A DNA stretch of 31,658 nt from an uncultured Acetatifactor sp. (GCA_910577235.1 CAJTMX010000044.1:1-31658), one strand, 5' to 3'. Counted from the first letter of the stretch, positions 23,714-31,560 are shown. Notes: generated by a model from the letters alone, not told the origin. Numbers and translations: made by a program.

Positions 23714-23878
23714 ATGACAGAAAAAATACAGAAACCATGTAAGACCTGCGGAAAACTGTTTACTCCCTGTGGGGATTGTGAAAACGACAAGACAATGTTT
23801 CGCTGGAGAAGAGTCGCCTGTTCGCCAAAATGTGCGAAGGATTATTTTACAAAGATCGAGATATCAAGGCGGCACTAA
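23714..23878 (+). CDS. Zinc-finger microprotein (54 aa)
   Basis: A 54-residue protein carrying two Cys pairs, CKTCGK and, further on, CSPKC, with a CGDC in between. This is the pattern of a small treble-clef or zinc-ribbon. It has a clear ribosome site (AAGGAG, 7 bases) and a canonical ATG. It lies behind a structured leader and ahead of a terminator. Similar small zinc proteins are common in phages and may bind nucleic acid or an assembly partner; the role here is unknown. Confidence 0.75.
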   Translation: MTEKIQKPCKTCGKLFTPCGDCENDKTMFRWRRVACSPKCAKDYFTKIEISRRH

Positions 23879-23930
23879 AAGCCCCAAAAAGAGAGTATAA
23901 ACAGGAAAGGTGAGCGGATTGGTCAGAGAG

Positions 23931-23992
23931 ATGGGATATATCGGATTTTCTATCAATTTGCTGATTGATTTTCGGATATATCCCATTTTTTT
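23931..23992 (+). terminator. Rho-independent terminator inside the element
   Basis: A perfect 12-bp stem ATGGGATATATC/GATATATCCCAT (23931-23942 and 23975-23986) encloses an inner stem ATCAAT/ATTGAT, and a T-run follows (23986-23992). It would end transcripts after the zinc-finger gene. Confidence 0.75.
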
Positions 23993-24009
23993 ACGATCAA
24001 CAATAATAT

Positions 24010-24207
24010 ATGAATAAGAAAAGCAAATGGGATAAAGAGTATCAGACATCCTTTATAGATGAAGTTGTATTCCTCAAAGCAAAAGGTATCCGGTATACCT
24101 GGGTATACACAAATGACGACGGGATTTCCGTCTGGAAATATAAAAAAGAGAAAAGACTATGGCTGGCCCTGGCTGAGATGTACGCCAATACCAAGTATGA
24201 AGTCTAG
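24010..24207 (+). CDS. Small unknown element protein (65 aa)
   Basis: A 65-residue basic protein with a pattern of alternating aromatic residues (GIRYTWVYTNDDGISVWKYKKEKRLWLALAEMY), suggesting a short beta-hairpin followed by a helix. It has no recognised domain and no clear ribosome site, and an in-frame stop is two codons upstream. It ends 14 bases before the cysteine desulfurase start, so the two may be translated together. Low confidence that it is made from this exact start. Confidence 0.5.
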   Translation: MNKKSKWDKEYQTSFIDEVVFLKAKGIRYTWVYTNDDGISVWKYKKEKRLWLALAEMYANTKYEV

Positions 24208-24221
24208 ACGGAGGAACCGCC

Positions 24222-25349
24222 ATGAACATATACCTGGATAACGCGGCAACTACAGAGCTGACCGATTCGATGAAACAGTATCTTATTTCCCTGCTGGACC
24301 AATGGGGGAATCCAAGTTCACTCTATGCAATGGGTGAAAAAGCCGGGCGGATACTGTCCGGCGCGCGGCAATCCGTGGCCGCGTTCATAAACGCCAGTCC
24401 AGATGATATTTATTTTACTTCGTCCGGTTCGGCGGCAAACACTTTGGCGATTCGCGGGTATTGCAGCAGACATACATGTACTGTTCTGTATTCGCCCATT
24501 GCGCATAAATCCATCTTGAAGTGTGTGGAGAGTATTAAAGGCTCCTATCCGCTGAAAGTGGATAAGGATGGATTTATCGATCTTGAGGATTTAGGGAACA
24601 AGCTTGATGCCTGCAGCGCAGATCCGTTTGTGGTGACCGACTACGCCAATTCCGAGATTGGGACCGTACAGAATGTGGAAAAACTGATTGAACTGACGCA
24701 TTTTTATAACGGCGTGATCTATCTTGACTGCACAGGCAGCATACCCTCCATTCCTGTTGACGTCAGGAAATTAAACGCGGATATGATAGGGTTTTCCGCG
24801 CACAAGCTTGGGGGACTGAAAGGCTGCGGCGCGCTGTATAAGAAATCCTCCGTTACGCTCACGCCCCTGATATACGGCACCCAGGAGGGCGGTCTGGCTG
24901 CAGGGACGGAAAATATACTGGGAATCGCCTCTCTGGGCAAAGCGGCCACGGATCATGACTACTCTTCTGTCTCCCCCGCTAACAGAGATTATGTCTATAA
25001 CCACATCCTCCGCAATATTCCCAATCAATACTTAGTGGGCGCGTCCGTCCAATCCGGAAATCGGCTGCCCCACAATCTATATATATGTTTCAGAGGGGTG
25101 GAGGGGGAATCCCTGCTGTTTCTGTTGGATGCATACGGCATTCAGGTTTCCACCGGCTCCGCCTGTAACAGTAAAAATATGTCCGCCTCCGCCGCTCTGT
25201 CCGCTATCGGTATGCCTCCGGAAGATATCCATAGCTGTATACGGATGACTTTCAGCGGAAAGGAGACCAAAAAACAGCTGGACTATGTATGCGCTGCGTT
25301 AAACCGGTGTGTTGCCGGTTTAAGAGACTTACCTCCGGCTTTCATATAA
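24222..25349 (+). CDS. NifS/IscS-like cysteine desulfurase
   Basis: A 375-residue PLP-dependent class V aminotransferase that takes sulfur from cysteine. Seen: LDNAATTE at the start, the PLP-stacking His95 (PIAHKS), ANSEIGTVQN, the PLP lysine Lys195 in FSAHKLGGLKG, and the mobile cysteine Cys315 in STGSACNS. All key residues are intact, so it should be active. It has a good ribosome site (GGAGG). It is surrounded by tail and lysis genes, with no scaffold (IscU/SufU) or tRNA-thiolation gene next to it. A role in DNA or tRNA sulfur modification, or in supplying an iron-sulfur cluster, is possible. The related DndA family is an alternative, but no dnd genes are seen. Confidence 0.88.
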   Translation: MNIYLDNAATTELTDSMKQYLISLLDQWGNPSSLYAMGEKAGRILSGARQSVAAFINASPDDIYFTSSGSAANTLAIRGYCSRHTCTVLYSPIAHKSILKCVESIKGSYPLKVDKDGFIDLEDLGNKLDACSADPFVVTDYANSEIGTVQNVEKLIELTHFYNGVIYLDCTGSIPSIPVDVRKLNADMIGFSAHKLGGLKGCGALYKKSSVTLTPLIYGTQEGGLAAGTENILGIASLGKAATDHDYSSVSPANRDYVYNHILRNIPNQYLVGASVQSGNRLPHNLYICFRGVEGESLLFLLDAYGIQVSTGSACNSKNMSASAALSAIGMPPEDIHSCIRMTFSGKETKKQLDYVCAALNRCVAGLRDLPPAFI

Positions 25350-25359
25350 ATATAATTAC

Positions 25360-25435
25360 CCTGCGGCCTTCGCCAATATACCCGGGGAATGTCCGGAGGC
25401 CCCGCAAACACGGCGTCCGGCTCACGAGCCGCAGG
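25360..25435 (+). promoter_or_regulatory. Closed structured leader before the small membrane protein gene
   Basis: CCTGCGGC (25360-25367) pairs perfectly with GCCGCAGG (25428-25435), enclosing about 60 GC-rich bases with an inner CGGGG/CCCCG stem (25383-25387 and 25400-25404) and a competing CGGC/GCCG pair. It ends 4 bases before the AAGGAG ribosome site and could control translation of the AUA-start gene. Confidence 0.65.
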
Positions 25436-25439
25436 AATA

Positions 25440-25457
25440 AAGGAGTGATCTAAAATA
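25440..25457 (+). promoter_or_regulatory. Ribosome site pointing to an AUA start
   Basis: AAGGAG (25440-25445) is 9 bases from ATA at 25455. The next in-frame ATG, at 25539, has no ribosome site, and no GTG or TTG lies between them; an in-frame TGA sits at 25446. This is the clearest of the non-AUG cases. Confidence 0.65.
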
Positions 25458-25757
25458 ACAAATTATACGCCTTTTTCTAAAAAGAACGTACTGTATGCCA
25501 GACTGGAAGCCTATATTTTCAGCCTTATTTTAATTGTAATGGTATCTCTTGACAAAGATGTGTCGGCAATTGCCGTCCTGTTATCACTGGCCTGGGCCGG
25601 GTATAAGGGCCTGCAGTGTTTTTATATCTGGATGTGCAAGCATGAACATCTGATGGACAAAAAAATAGAATACAAAAGACTTGGTTTGGATGCAAACCGT
25701 CTAAATACAGAGATCGATGGACTGCAATATGAAGATCCGGAGAGTGAGGAGTATTGA
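25455..25757 (+). CDS. Small membrane protein of the lysis cassette
   Basis: 100 residues if it starts at ATA 25455 (72 if from ATG 25539). The longer form has an N-terminal hydrophilic part (NYTPFSKKNVLYARLEA) followed by two hydrophobic segments (about 20-34 and 40-58) and a charged tail (MDKKIEYKRLGLDANRLN). The shorter form would cut the first membrane segment in half, which supports the early start. It overlaps the holin gene through TGATG. A holin partner or anti-holin is likely from position, but no family was recognised. Confidence 0.7.
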   Translation: MTNYTPFSKKNVLYARLEAYIFSLILIVMVSLDKDVSAIAVLLSLAWAGYKGLQCFYIWMCKHEHLMDKKIEYKRLGLDANRLNTEIDGLQYEDPESEEY

Positions 25758-26074
25758 TGGACAACCAATTATTTAATATCATTTTAGCGCTCATTCCTGT
25801 TTTGGGCGCGGTCATTACTTACTTCATCGTGCCATACATCAGAACCAATATAGACGCCGCCAAGCTTGCCCAATACAAAGAGTGGGCAGGGCTGGCCGTG
25901 AAGACGGCAGAAATGCTCTGGAGAGAGACGGGACATGGGGAAGATAAAAAGACTTATGTGGTCAATTTCCTCACGGATATGTTTAACTCCAAAAAAATCG
26001 TCATCACCGAAGAGCAGATGAACGTTCTGATCGAGTCGGCCGTGAAGGAAATGAAAGAAATCACAAGCACATAG
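25757..26074 (+). CDS. LLH-type phage holin
   Basis: A 105-residue protein with one N-terminal hydrophobic segment (IILALIPVLGAVITYFIVPYI, residues about 8-28) and a helical amphipathic tail (AKLAQYKEWAGLAVKTAEML, then KKTYVVNFLTDMF), the pattern of phage holin LLH family proteins that make the membrane hole for the endolysin. It starts at ATG 25757 overlapping the previous stop, with GAGGAG upstream. A TTG one codon earlier is in frame. It lies directly before the endolysin, 9 bases away. Confidence 0.85.
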   Translation: MDNQLFNIILALIPVLGAVITYFIVPYIRTNIDAAKLAQYKEWAGLAVKTAEMLWRETGHGEDKKTYVVNFLTDMFNSKKIVITEEQMNVLIESAVKEMKEITST

Positions 26075-26083
26075 GAGGAAACT

Positions 26084-27022
26084 ATGGTCAGACCCATTAG
26101 TTATCTACAGACAGATCCCCGTTGGAAAAATCATGATTATTCCGCCAAGGGAGAGAAAAAGACCATCGGCAGCGCTGGCTGCGGCCCCACTGCCGCGGCC
26201 ATGGCGATCGCCACCCTAAAGGACAAACATGTCACCCCGGTCACTACGGCGCAGTGGTCCATGGCCCATTCTTATAAGGCGCTGAATCAGGGCACTTATT
26301 ATTCCTATTTCGTCCCACAGATGTCTGCTTACGGCATCGCCTGTAAACGTTTGAATACATCCAATCTGTATGGCAAGTCCTCTTCCGCCGCGCATACGGA
26401 GGCCCAAAACGCGCTGAAAAACGGCGATTGGGTGATCGCCTGTATGGGAAAAGGAAACTGGACTAGCTCCGGCCATTTTATCCTGCTATACGGATATGAG
26501 AACGGCTATGTGTATATCAACGATCCCGCGTCAACCAAAGCGGCACGGGTTAAAAATACATGGGCGCTGTTTGCCCGGCAGGTAAAATATATGTGGACGG
26601 TCCGTGTGCCGGACGTCTATAAAAATCCCGGTTCCTCTTCTTCTGCCGTTACCCCTTCTACCGGCTCCTCTTCTACTGACTCCTCAGCTATCGGCTCCTC
26701 AAATGTTGTAGGATACGACAGGACCCAATTCATCAAGGATGTACAGGTATCCATAGGGGCAAAGGTTGATGGAATAGCCGGACCCGAGACACTGGCTAAA
26801 ACGGTCACGGTATCAAGGAGAAAAAATAGCCGGCATACTGTTGTAAAGCCTTTGCAGCGCTATCTCAGCGCCCAGGGCTATCCCGTCGGAAACGCCGACG
26901 GCATCGCGGGCCCCAAATTCGACGCGGCAGTCAGGGCGTACCAGAAAGCCCACGGATGTATCGCGGACGGCGAGATCACGGCAGGGAAAAACACCTGGAA
27001 GTCTCTTTTGGGGTTGAGATAG
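26084..27022 (+). CDS. Endolysin: C39-type peptidase with peptidoglycan-binding repeats
   Basis: A 312-residue lysis enzyme. Residues about 4-170 form a C39-like cysteine peptidase with the nucleophile Cys33 in GSAGCGPTAAAM, His131 in SSGHFILLYG and Asp147 in INDPAS. A Ser/Thr-rich linker (about 185-208) leads to two related segments with the DGIAGP signature of PG_binding_1 domains (about 213-250 and 258-312). It would cut peptide cross-links of the cell wall. It has no signal peptide, in agreement with holin-dependent release. The start follows AGGAGG. It is flanked by the holin and a spanin-like protein. Confidence 0.9.
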   Translation: MVRPISYLQTDPRWKNHDYSAKGEKKTIGSAGCGPTAAAMAIATLKDKHVTPVTTAQWSMAHSYKALNQGTYYSYFVPQMSAYGIACKRLNTSNLYGKSSSAAHTEAQNALKNGDWVIACMGKGNWTSSGHFILLYGYENGYVYINDPASTKAARVKNTWALFARQVKYMWTVRVPDVYKNPGSSSSAVTPSTGSSSTDSSAIGSSNVVGYDRTQFIKDVQVSIGAKVDGIAGPETLAKTVTVSRRKNSRHTVVKPLQRYLSAQGYPVGNADGIAGPKFDAAVRAYQKAHGCIADGEITAGKNTWKSLLGLR

Positions 27023-27038
27023 GAAGGCGGATCACGGG

Positions 27039-27548
27039 ATGGAAAATATAACCGAGTTAATGAACATTAATTTTTCCTATGTCCTCATCTCCGTCTTCGT
27101 CATACTCATAGGGATCAAATCCGTCACTTCCGCCTTGGAGTGGGGGATCGAGAAACTCGGCCTTGAGACCAAATGGATGAGAAAGAGACGCGAGGAACAC
27201 AATCTGTTGATCCAGACCTCCCATAACCTGCTCGCCCTGCAACAGCAGCGCGAGCAGGACGTTGCCCGTTCCGACAGGCGGGATGAGGAGATCGCCAACG
27301 ATATCAGGAATCTCACGCAAATGTTTGTGGATAAAGAGATCGACGACATGCGCTGGGAAATCAATAATTTCGCGACAAAGGTATCTGAGGGAAAGCCCTG
27401 TAACAAGGACAGTTTCAAACACTGCATCCATGTCTACGAGAAATATGAAAAAATATTGGAAGAAAACGGACTGGAAAACGGCGAAGTTGAGATATCCATG
27501 GAGATCATCAACGATGCATACAGACAAAAACTAAAAGAAGGATTTTAG
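27039..27548 (+). CDS. Membrane-anchored coiled-coil lysis-region protein
   Basis: A 169-residue protein with an N-terminal hydrophobic segment (about 12-30, FSYVLISVFVILIGIKSV), a charged coiled-coil (about 45-105) and a conserved-looking C-terminal domain (DDMRWEINNFATKVSEGKPCNKDSFKHCIHVYEKYEKILEENGL from about residue 105). Proteins of this shape are common next to endolysins in Clostridial phages. It may anchor or time lysis. It follows the endolysin with 16 bases between them. The exact function is not known. Confidence 0.8.
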   Translation: MENITELMNINFSYVLISVFVILIGIKSVTSALEWGIEKLGLETKWMRKRREEHNLLIQTSHNLLALQQQREQDVARSDRRDEEIANDIRNLTQMFVDKEIDDMRWEINNFATKVSEGKPCNKDSFKHCIHVYEKYEKILEENGLENGEVEISMEIINDAYRQKLKEGF

Positions 27549-27553
27549 TAGTA

Positions 27554-27568
27554 AGGGACGGTTTCATT
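27554..27568 (+). promoter_or_regulatory. Ribosome site pointing to an AUU start
   Basis: AAGGGA (27553-27558) is 7 bases from ATT at 27566, which opens a 41-codon frame that ends at 27691. No ATG, GTG or TTG starts this frame. The call is weaker than the other non-AUG cases because the frame is short. Confidence 0.4.
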
Positions 27569-27691
27569 GCGAGATGGCTCTTTTCATTTAGAAAAAACGA
27601 GCAGAACGAAAAAGAAATAAGAATTAGACCTTGGACTGAAGATCAAAAGAATAAGGAGCGCATTAGAATTGGAACTCAAATTAAAAGTTAA
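27566..27691 (+). CDS. Possible microprotein with AUU start (41 aa)
   Basis: A 41-codon frame beginning ATT GCG AGA TGG. The predicted peptide (ARWLFSFRKNEQNEKEIRI, then RPWTEDQKNKERIRIGTQIKS) is strongly basic and charged. It fills the 120-base gap between the spanin-like gene and the next gene and overlaps that gene's start by 23 bases. It matches no family that I recognise. It could be chance, but the ribosome site and the overlap are in its favour. Confidence 0.35.
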   Translation: MARWLFSFRKNEQNEKEIRIRPWTEDQKNKERIRIGTQIKS

Positions 27692-28049
27692 TGAAGTGAT
27701 AGGACTCAATAACACTTTAAAATCCATCATTGATAACGGTAACATTGAAATAAATATAGTTTTAAAATATCGGTTTCTAGGGATAATGCAATCCATAAAA
27801 TCTCATATTACAAATTTTGAAATTATAAAAAATGAGAAAATTGTTGAGTATGGTGAAGAAACCGAAAAAGGGACTTATCAAATTTCAAACGATAAACCAG
27901 AGGTAATAGAAAATTTTAAAAGGGATATTGAGCAAGTACTAAATAGCGAAGTAACTATTAATATTAATATGTTAAAGCCAGACGAAGTATTTGACCAAGG
28001 ATTAACATCTGATTATTTAATAGATCTGTATCCTATAATTGAAGAATAA
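27669..28049 (+). CDS. Conserved phage protein of unknown function (126 aa)
   Basis: A 126-residue acidic protein starting at TTG, 9 bases after AAGGAG. The layout (N-terminal LNNTLKSIIDNGNIEINIVLKYRFLGIM, a helix ending EYGEETEKGTYQI, then IEQVLNSEVTININMLKPDEV and a short acidic end) resembles a widespread phage protein, sometimes annotated DUF1617-like, found near tail genes of Firmicutes phages. That resemblance is from memory and not certain. Its DNA is clearly more AT-rich than the genes to its left, marking the start of a different segment. Confidence 0.65.
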   Translation: MELKLKVNEVIGLNNTLKSIIDNGNIEINIVLKYRFLGIMQSIKSHITNFEIIKNEKIVEYGEETEKGTYQISNDKPEVIENFKRDIEQVLNSEVTININMLKPDEVFDQGLTSDYLIDLYPIIEE

Positions 28050-28071
28050 AATTTTAAAGGAGATTGTGAAT

Positions 28072-28290
28072 ATGTTTACATACTTAAAAATGAAGAAGAA
28101 CGAATGGAAAGTAAAGGCAATGTTTTATGGTACTATCGCCACTCTCATTGACAACCAGAACGAGATATTGGCGGTGCTGCAGAAATTGTATCTTGCTTTG
28201 AAGGATGTTTCTGCTGATGAGCTACAAAAAGAGTTTATAAATAAACTGGCAGAAATTATTCATGAAGAAGGTAAAGATAAAAACAAATAA
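28072..28290 (+). CDS. Small unknown phage protein (72 aa)
   Basis: A 72-residue mostly helical, basic-then-acidic protein (MFTYLKMKKNEWKVKAMFYG, then LIDNQNEILAVLQKLYLALKDVSADELQKEFINKLAEIIHEEG). The start was set at ATG 28072, which follows AAAGGAG at 9 bases; the longer frame from 28039 overlaps the previous gene and lacks a site. It has no recognised domain. It lies just ahead of the tape-measure gene, where small tail chaperones are often found. Confidence 0.6.
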   Translation: MFTYLKMKKNEWKVKAMFYGTIATLIDNQNEILAVLQKLYLALKDVSADELQKEFINKLAEIIHEEGKDKNK

Positions 28291-28409
28291 GCTCAGAATT
28301 TTATGATATATTTGAACCTGACTACTATAAACGCACATATATACCACTCACCTAATCTATCTGGGAGAGTTACTTTATTGCTCAAAAAGCAGAAGGGAGA
28401 ATATAATAC

Positions 28410-30470
28410 ATGGATGAATTTTTGATATTGCTCCAAGCAAAATTAGATGAAGCAAAGTCAAAAAGAAATGTCAATGCAGATATTAAAAAATTACAAAGCC
28501 AACTTGATAAATTAAAGGTTCAAGTCAAACTTGATCCAAAATCGCTTTCAGCTATCACAAAGCAATTAGAGTCTGCACTTGGTCAAAAGATTAAGATACC
28601 TAATATTGCTGTTGATTCAAAAATTGGACAGCAAGCCGGATCAAATATAAGTCAAAATATTGCAGAAGGTATTAATAAGTCAAGCGGAAAAGTAAATACA
28701 GAAGTACAAAAAATTGCTAATAAAATCAATAATATTCAGCTTTCAATGACTGACAAATCAGAACCAAAAGATAATTACAATTTACAGATTGAAAAACAAA
28801 TTGCCCAACTTAAGTCTTTAGGTTTAACTGATGATGAAGTAACTGCAAAAACAAAAGTTTTAACTGATGCGCACGCAGAGTTAAAACAAGTTATTGAAAG
28901 TACAAATTACAACTCTGTCAATGATAAAAACCAAGCAATTTTATCGGCAGATGAAAAAAGAACCGCTGCTCTCAGGCAAGTAAAAAATGCTTATGAACAA
29001 ACAAAAATTGCTTATGACAAATATTTGCAACCTGTTCCAAACGAAAAGGCAACATCACTAATTAATGGGATAAATAGCTTTCTTAAAAAAAACACAACTA
29101 TTACTGATGAAGCAAAAGTTGCATTACAAGGATATGCTGATGAATTAGGCAGAGGTGTTAACCTTAGTAGATGGAATGAGATTAACGGAATACTTAAAAA
29201 GACCGAAAATTCTATGCGTGGACTTGGTCGCCTCGGTGCTTTTTTTAAAGGACAGATGTCACTAGCCGCTCAGAGTTTTACACAGTGGTTATCTGTGAGT
29301 TCCGCTGTTATGCTTGTAGTATCACAACTAAAAAAAATGCCAAAAGCAGTTTATGAAATTGACACTGCTATGACTAATCTTTATAAGGTAACTGATGAAA
29401 CTGATAAGAAATACATAAATTATTTATCGTCTGCCAGTAAATCAGCACATGAGCTTGGACGTTCTATATCTAGTTTAGTTAACCAAACGGCGAACTGGGC
29501 AAAATTAGGATTTTCACTTGACGAAGCAGAATACCTTGCAAAAATAAGTTCTATTTATGCTAATGTTAGTGAAGTAGATAACGAAACTGCTGTTTCTGAC
29601 ATGATGGCGGTAATGAAAGCCTTTAATATTGAGGCGTCAAATTCCATTACCATTGTTGATAAACTTAACAAATTAGGAAATGAGTACGCATCTTCTGCCG
29701 CCACATTAGGAGAAGGTCTTTCTAGATCTGCTTCAGCCTTGGCAACTGCAGGAACAGACATTAATAAATCACTTGCTATGCTGACAGGTGGTGCTGAAAT
29801 AACTCAAAATGCTTCTGAGTTTGGTAACTTCCTAAAAATTGGCAGTATGAGAATTAGGGGCATGAAGGGCGCGCTAGAAGAATTAGGCGAAGAAGTTGAT
29901 GAAACTGTAGATTCAATCAGTAAAGTTCAAACACAGGTTTTAAATCGCACTAATGGAAAAGTAAATATCTTCGATAACATGGGTAATCTTAGAGACTACT
30001 ATGATATTATGGAAGACATTTCAAAAGTCTATAATGACTTAAGCGACACCAACAAAGCTGATTTAACAGAAATACTTTTTGGTAAGCAAAGAGGAAACCA
30101 GGGTGCTGCATTAATCCAGGCATTCCAGTCTGGACAAATCCAAAAAGCACTAGAAACCACTCTAAGTGCTGAAGGTTCTGCTATGCAAGAGCAAGAACGT
30201 TGGATGGAATCTTTAGAAACAAAAATACAACAATTTGAAACTGCATTTCAATCATTATCAAATACAGTTGTTGATAGCGATATGCTTAAGTCAATTGTAG
30301 ATCTTGGTACCACAGGTGTATCTTCTCTTGAAGGTATTGTCAAAGTATTAGAATATATAAACTCCTTTGGAGGAAATATAAAAAGTTTCTTTGGTACATT
30401 AGGTGCTGTTAGTGGCCTTCTAATGAACAAAATGGGTATTGGTGAACGTACAATAGTGTTCCAGTGGTAA
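28410..30470 (+). CDS. Phage tail tape-measure protein, 5' exon or truncated
   Basis: 686 residues to the first stop. Residues about 1-230 are coiled-coil and helical with a Gln/Lys/Ser/Asn-rich sequence. Residues about 295-555 form the TP901-type tape-measure core (VYEIDTAMTNLYKVTDETDKKYINYL, ASSAATLGEGLSRSASALATAGTDINKSLAMLTGG, ILFGKQRGNQGAALIQAF). The reading frame ends in the middle of the domain that usually follows (FGTLGAVSGLLMNKMGIGERTIVFQW at the end), right at the start of a group I intron. The normal protein is much longer, so either the rest is joined by splicing or the gene is broken. The start follows GAAGGGAGAATATAATAC. No second exon could be found within the window. Confidence 0.85.
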   Translation: MDEFLILLQAKLDEAKSKRNVNADIKKLQSQLDKLKVQVKLDPKSLSAITKQLESALGQKIKIPNIAVDSKIGQQAGSNISQNIAEGINKSSGKVNTEVQKIANKINNIQLSMTDKSEPKDNYNLQIEKQIAQLKSLGLTDDEVTAKTKVLTDAHAELKQVIESTNYNSVNDKNQAILSADEKRTAALRQVKNAYEQTKIAYDKYLQPVPNEKATSLINGINSFLKKNTTITDEAKVALQGYADELGRGVNLSRWNEINGILKKTENSMRGLGRLGAFFKGQMSLAAQSFTQWLSVSSAVMLVVSQLKKMPKAVYEIDTAMTNLYKVTDETDKKYINYLSSASKSAHELGRSISSLVNQTANWAKLGFSLDEAEYLAKISSIYANVSEVDNETAVSDMMAVMKAFNIEASNSITIVDKLNKLGNEYASSAATLGEGLSRSASALATAGTDINKSLAMLTGGAEITQNASEFGNFLKIGSMRIRGMKGALEELGEEVDETVDSISKVQTQVLNRTNGKVNIFDNMGNLRDYYDIMEDISKVYNDLSDTNKADLTEILFGKQRGNQGAALIQAFQSGQIQKALETTLSAEGSAMQEQERWMESLETKIQQFETAFQSLSNTVVDSDMLKSIVDLGTTGVSSLEGIVKVLEYINSFGGNIKSFFGTLGAVSGLLMNKMGIGERTIVFQW

Positions 30471-30965
30471 ATTGTACTGCGCCCACCTCTCTAAAATTAC
30501 ATAATAACGCCATGTAATTAACGGACAGGAGCATCAGCCACTTTAAATAAGATGGATACCTATAATTGAAAAATTATAAAAAACCGAATATGCTGGGAAC
30601 CCTAAAGGTCATATACACTCCAAAACGGAATTGGAAACAATATACGGAAATGGTGTCGAAAGGCGGAAAAAAACGTATATGACATTCATATGGCGAGAGC
30701 CTAAGTGTAATTTATGCTTTTATTCTTACATGGTTTCTGACTTTATCATTTTGTTGATAACTTCCATGAAGAATTAAAAGGAATGGGCGGTCTATAGGTA
30801 GACATGAAATGTCACTTTCATGTTGAAAGCAGGGAGATGGCTAAGTTGAGTTATAATTCAATATGTCATTACCCCCAGAGACTGACAAGGTTTGGCTATA
30901 TCCAGGCGTAATTGTATATAGCTATGAAATACAGTCCAACCCTCATGAAAATGAGATTTATTAGG
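30461..30965 (+). ncRNA. Group I self-splicing intron (ends approximate)
   Basis: The catalytic core is present in the right order. P3: AAACC (30581-30585) with GGTTT (30889-30893). The P4 region TGCTGGGAAC with CCTAAAGG follows at 30591-30608. P7: GACTG (30880-30884) with CAGTC (30932-30936). P8: GCTATAT (30895-30901) with ATATAGC (30916-30922). P9: CTCAT-GAAA-ATGAG (30942-30955) with a GNRA loop. The 5' splice site lies near 30454-30470; GTACAAT (30448-30454) can pair with ATTGTAC (30471-30477), which may be P1, but the usual U-G wobble is not evident. The 3' splice site is not resolved. No homing endonuclease gene is seen in the intron. Confidence 0.85.
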
Positions 30966-30984
30966 ATGTGATTTATGATTTAAT

Positions 30985-31560
30985 CTACCATGTACATTTG
31001 CATTTTATGCACTTGTAACTTTTGTTTATCTTCTTACTAAAGATACCAAGTCCAATAACAGACGCTGCTCTTTCAGCTCCAGTAATTTTTTTAATGTTTG
31101 TACTACCACAAGTTGGGCAATGAGGGCGATTGCTTCCCCTCTCTTGCTCATTTATGGCTTCATGTTGTTCCTGCTGTATTTTAAATTGGTTAAGTTTTAG
31201 CTGATATTCAATTAAGTCCTTATCATGAAGTCCCATCATCAAATCTAGTATTTGCCTGTTCCAGTCGGTTGACTTACCAATGAGATGAAAATCTTCAACT
31301 GGTAATCCTGTGTCTATTAATTTATTATTGCAAAACGGGCATATCAATTGGTCAATTTTTTCGTTATAATCTATTGGTGCATCTAATCCAATATGAGTAC
31401 CAATAAAACCTTTACAATATTCTGCTCGTTTACCACGTATTATTGAGCGCAGATTCATTTCTCCTAATTTATAACTCGGATCACAATTTGTACATTTTAA
31501 AACTGTTTTGCTGTTTCTAATCATATATAAAAATACCTTTTCTGATTTTATTAATTCCAT
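30985..31560 (-). CDS. Zinc-ribbon protein antisense to the tail operon
   Basis: 191 residues from ATG 31560 (a TTG 27 bases upstream, at 31587, is the longer frame). Three Cys pairs can bind zinc: CTNC near the start, CPFC in the middle and, at the end, CPTCGSTNIKKI...CIKCKC, a typical zinc ribbon. The last about 40 residues (SNRPHCPTCGS, ITGAERAASVIGLGIFSKKINKSYKCIKC) match a short zinc-ribbon type often seen in Firmicutes and their phages. It is on the strand opposite to all the other rightward element genes, just after the intron, so it may be a separate insertion or a moron gene. Its function is unknown. Confidence 0.75.
   Translation of the reverse strand: MELIKSEKVFLYMIRNSKTVLKCTNCDPSYKLGEMNLRSIIRGKRAEYCKGFIGTHIGLDAPIDYNEKIDQLICPFCNNKLIDTGLPVEDFHLIGKSTDWNRQILDLMMGLHDKDLIEYQLKLNQFKIQQEQHEAINEQERGSNRPHCPTCGSTNIKKITGAERAASVIGLGIFSKKINKSYKCIKCKCTW

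Noticed and set aside
23931..24018. Short frame starting ATGGGATATATC that could encode a 28-residue peptide
   Set aside because: It coincides with both arms of a terminator hairpin, so the frame is probably a by-product of the inverted repeat.
30461..30965. Group II intron
   Set aside because: No GUGYG start, domain V or reverse transcriptase is visible, while P3, P7, P8 and P9 of a group I intron all pair correctly.
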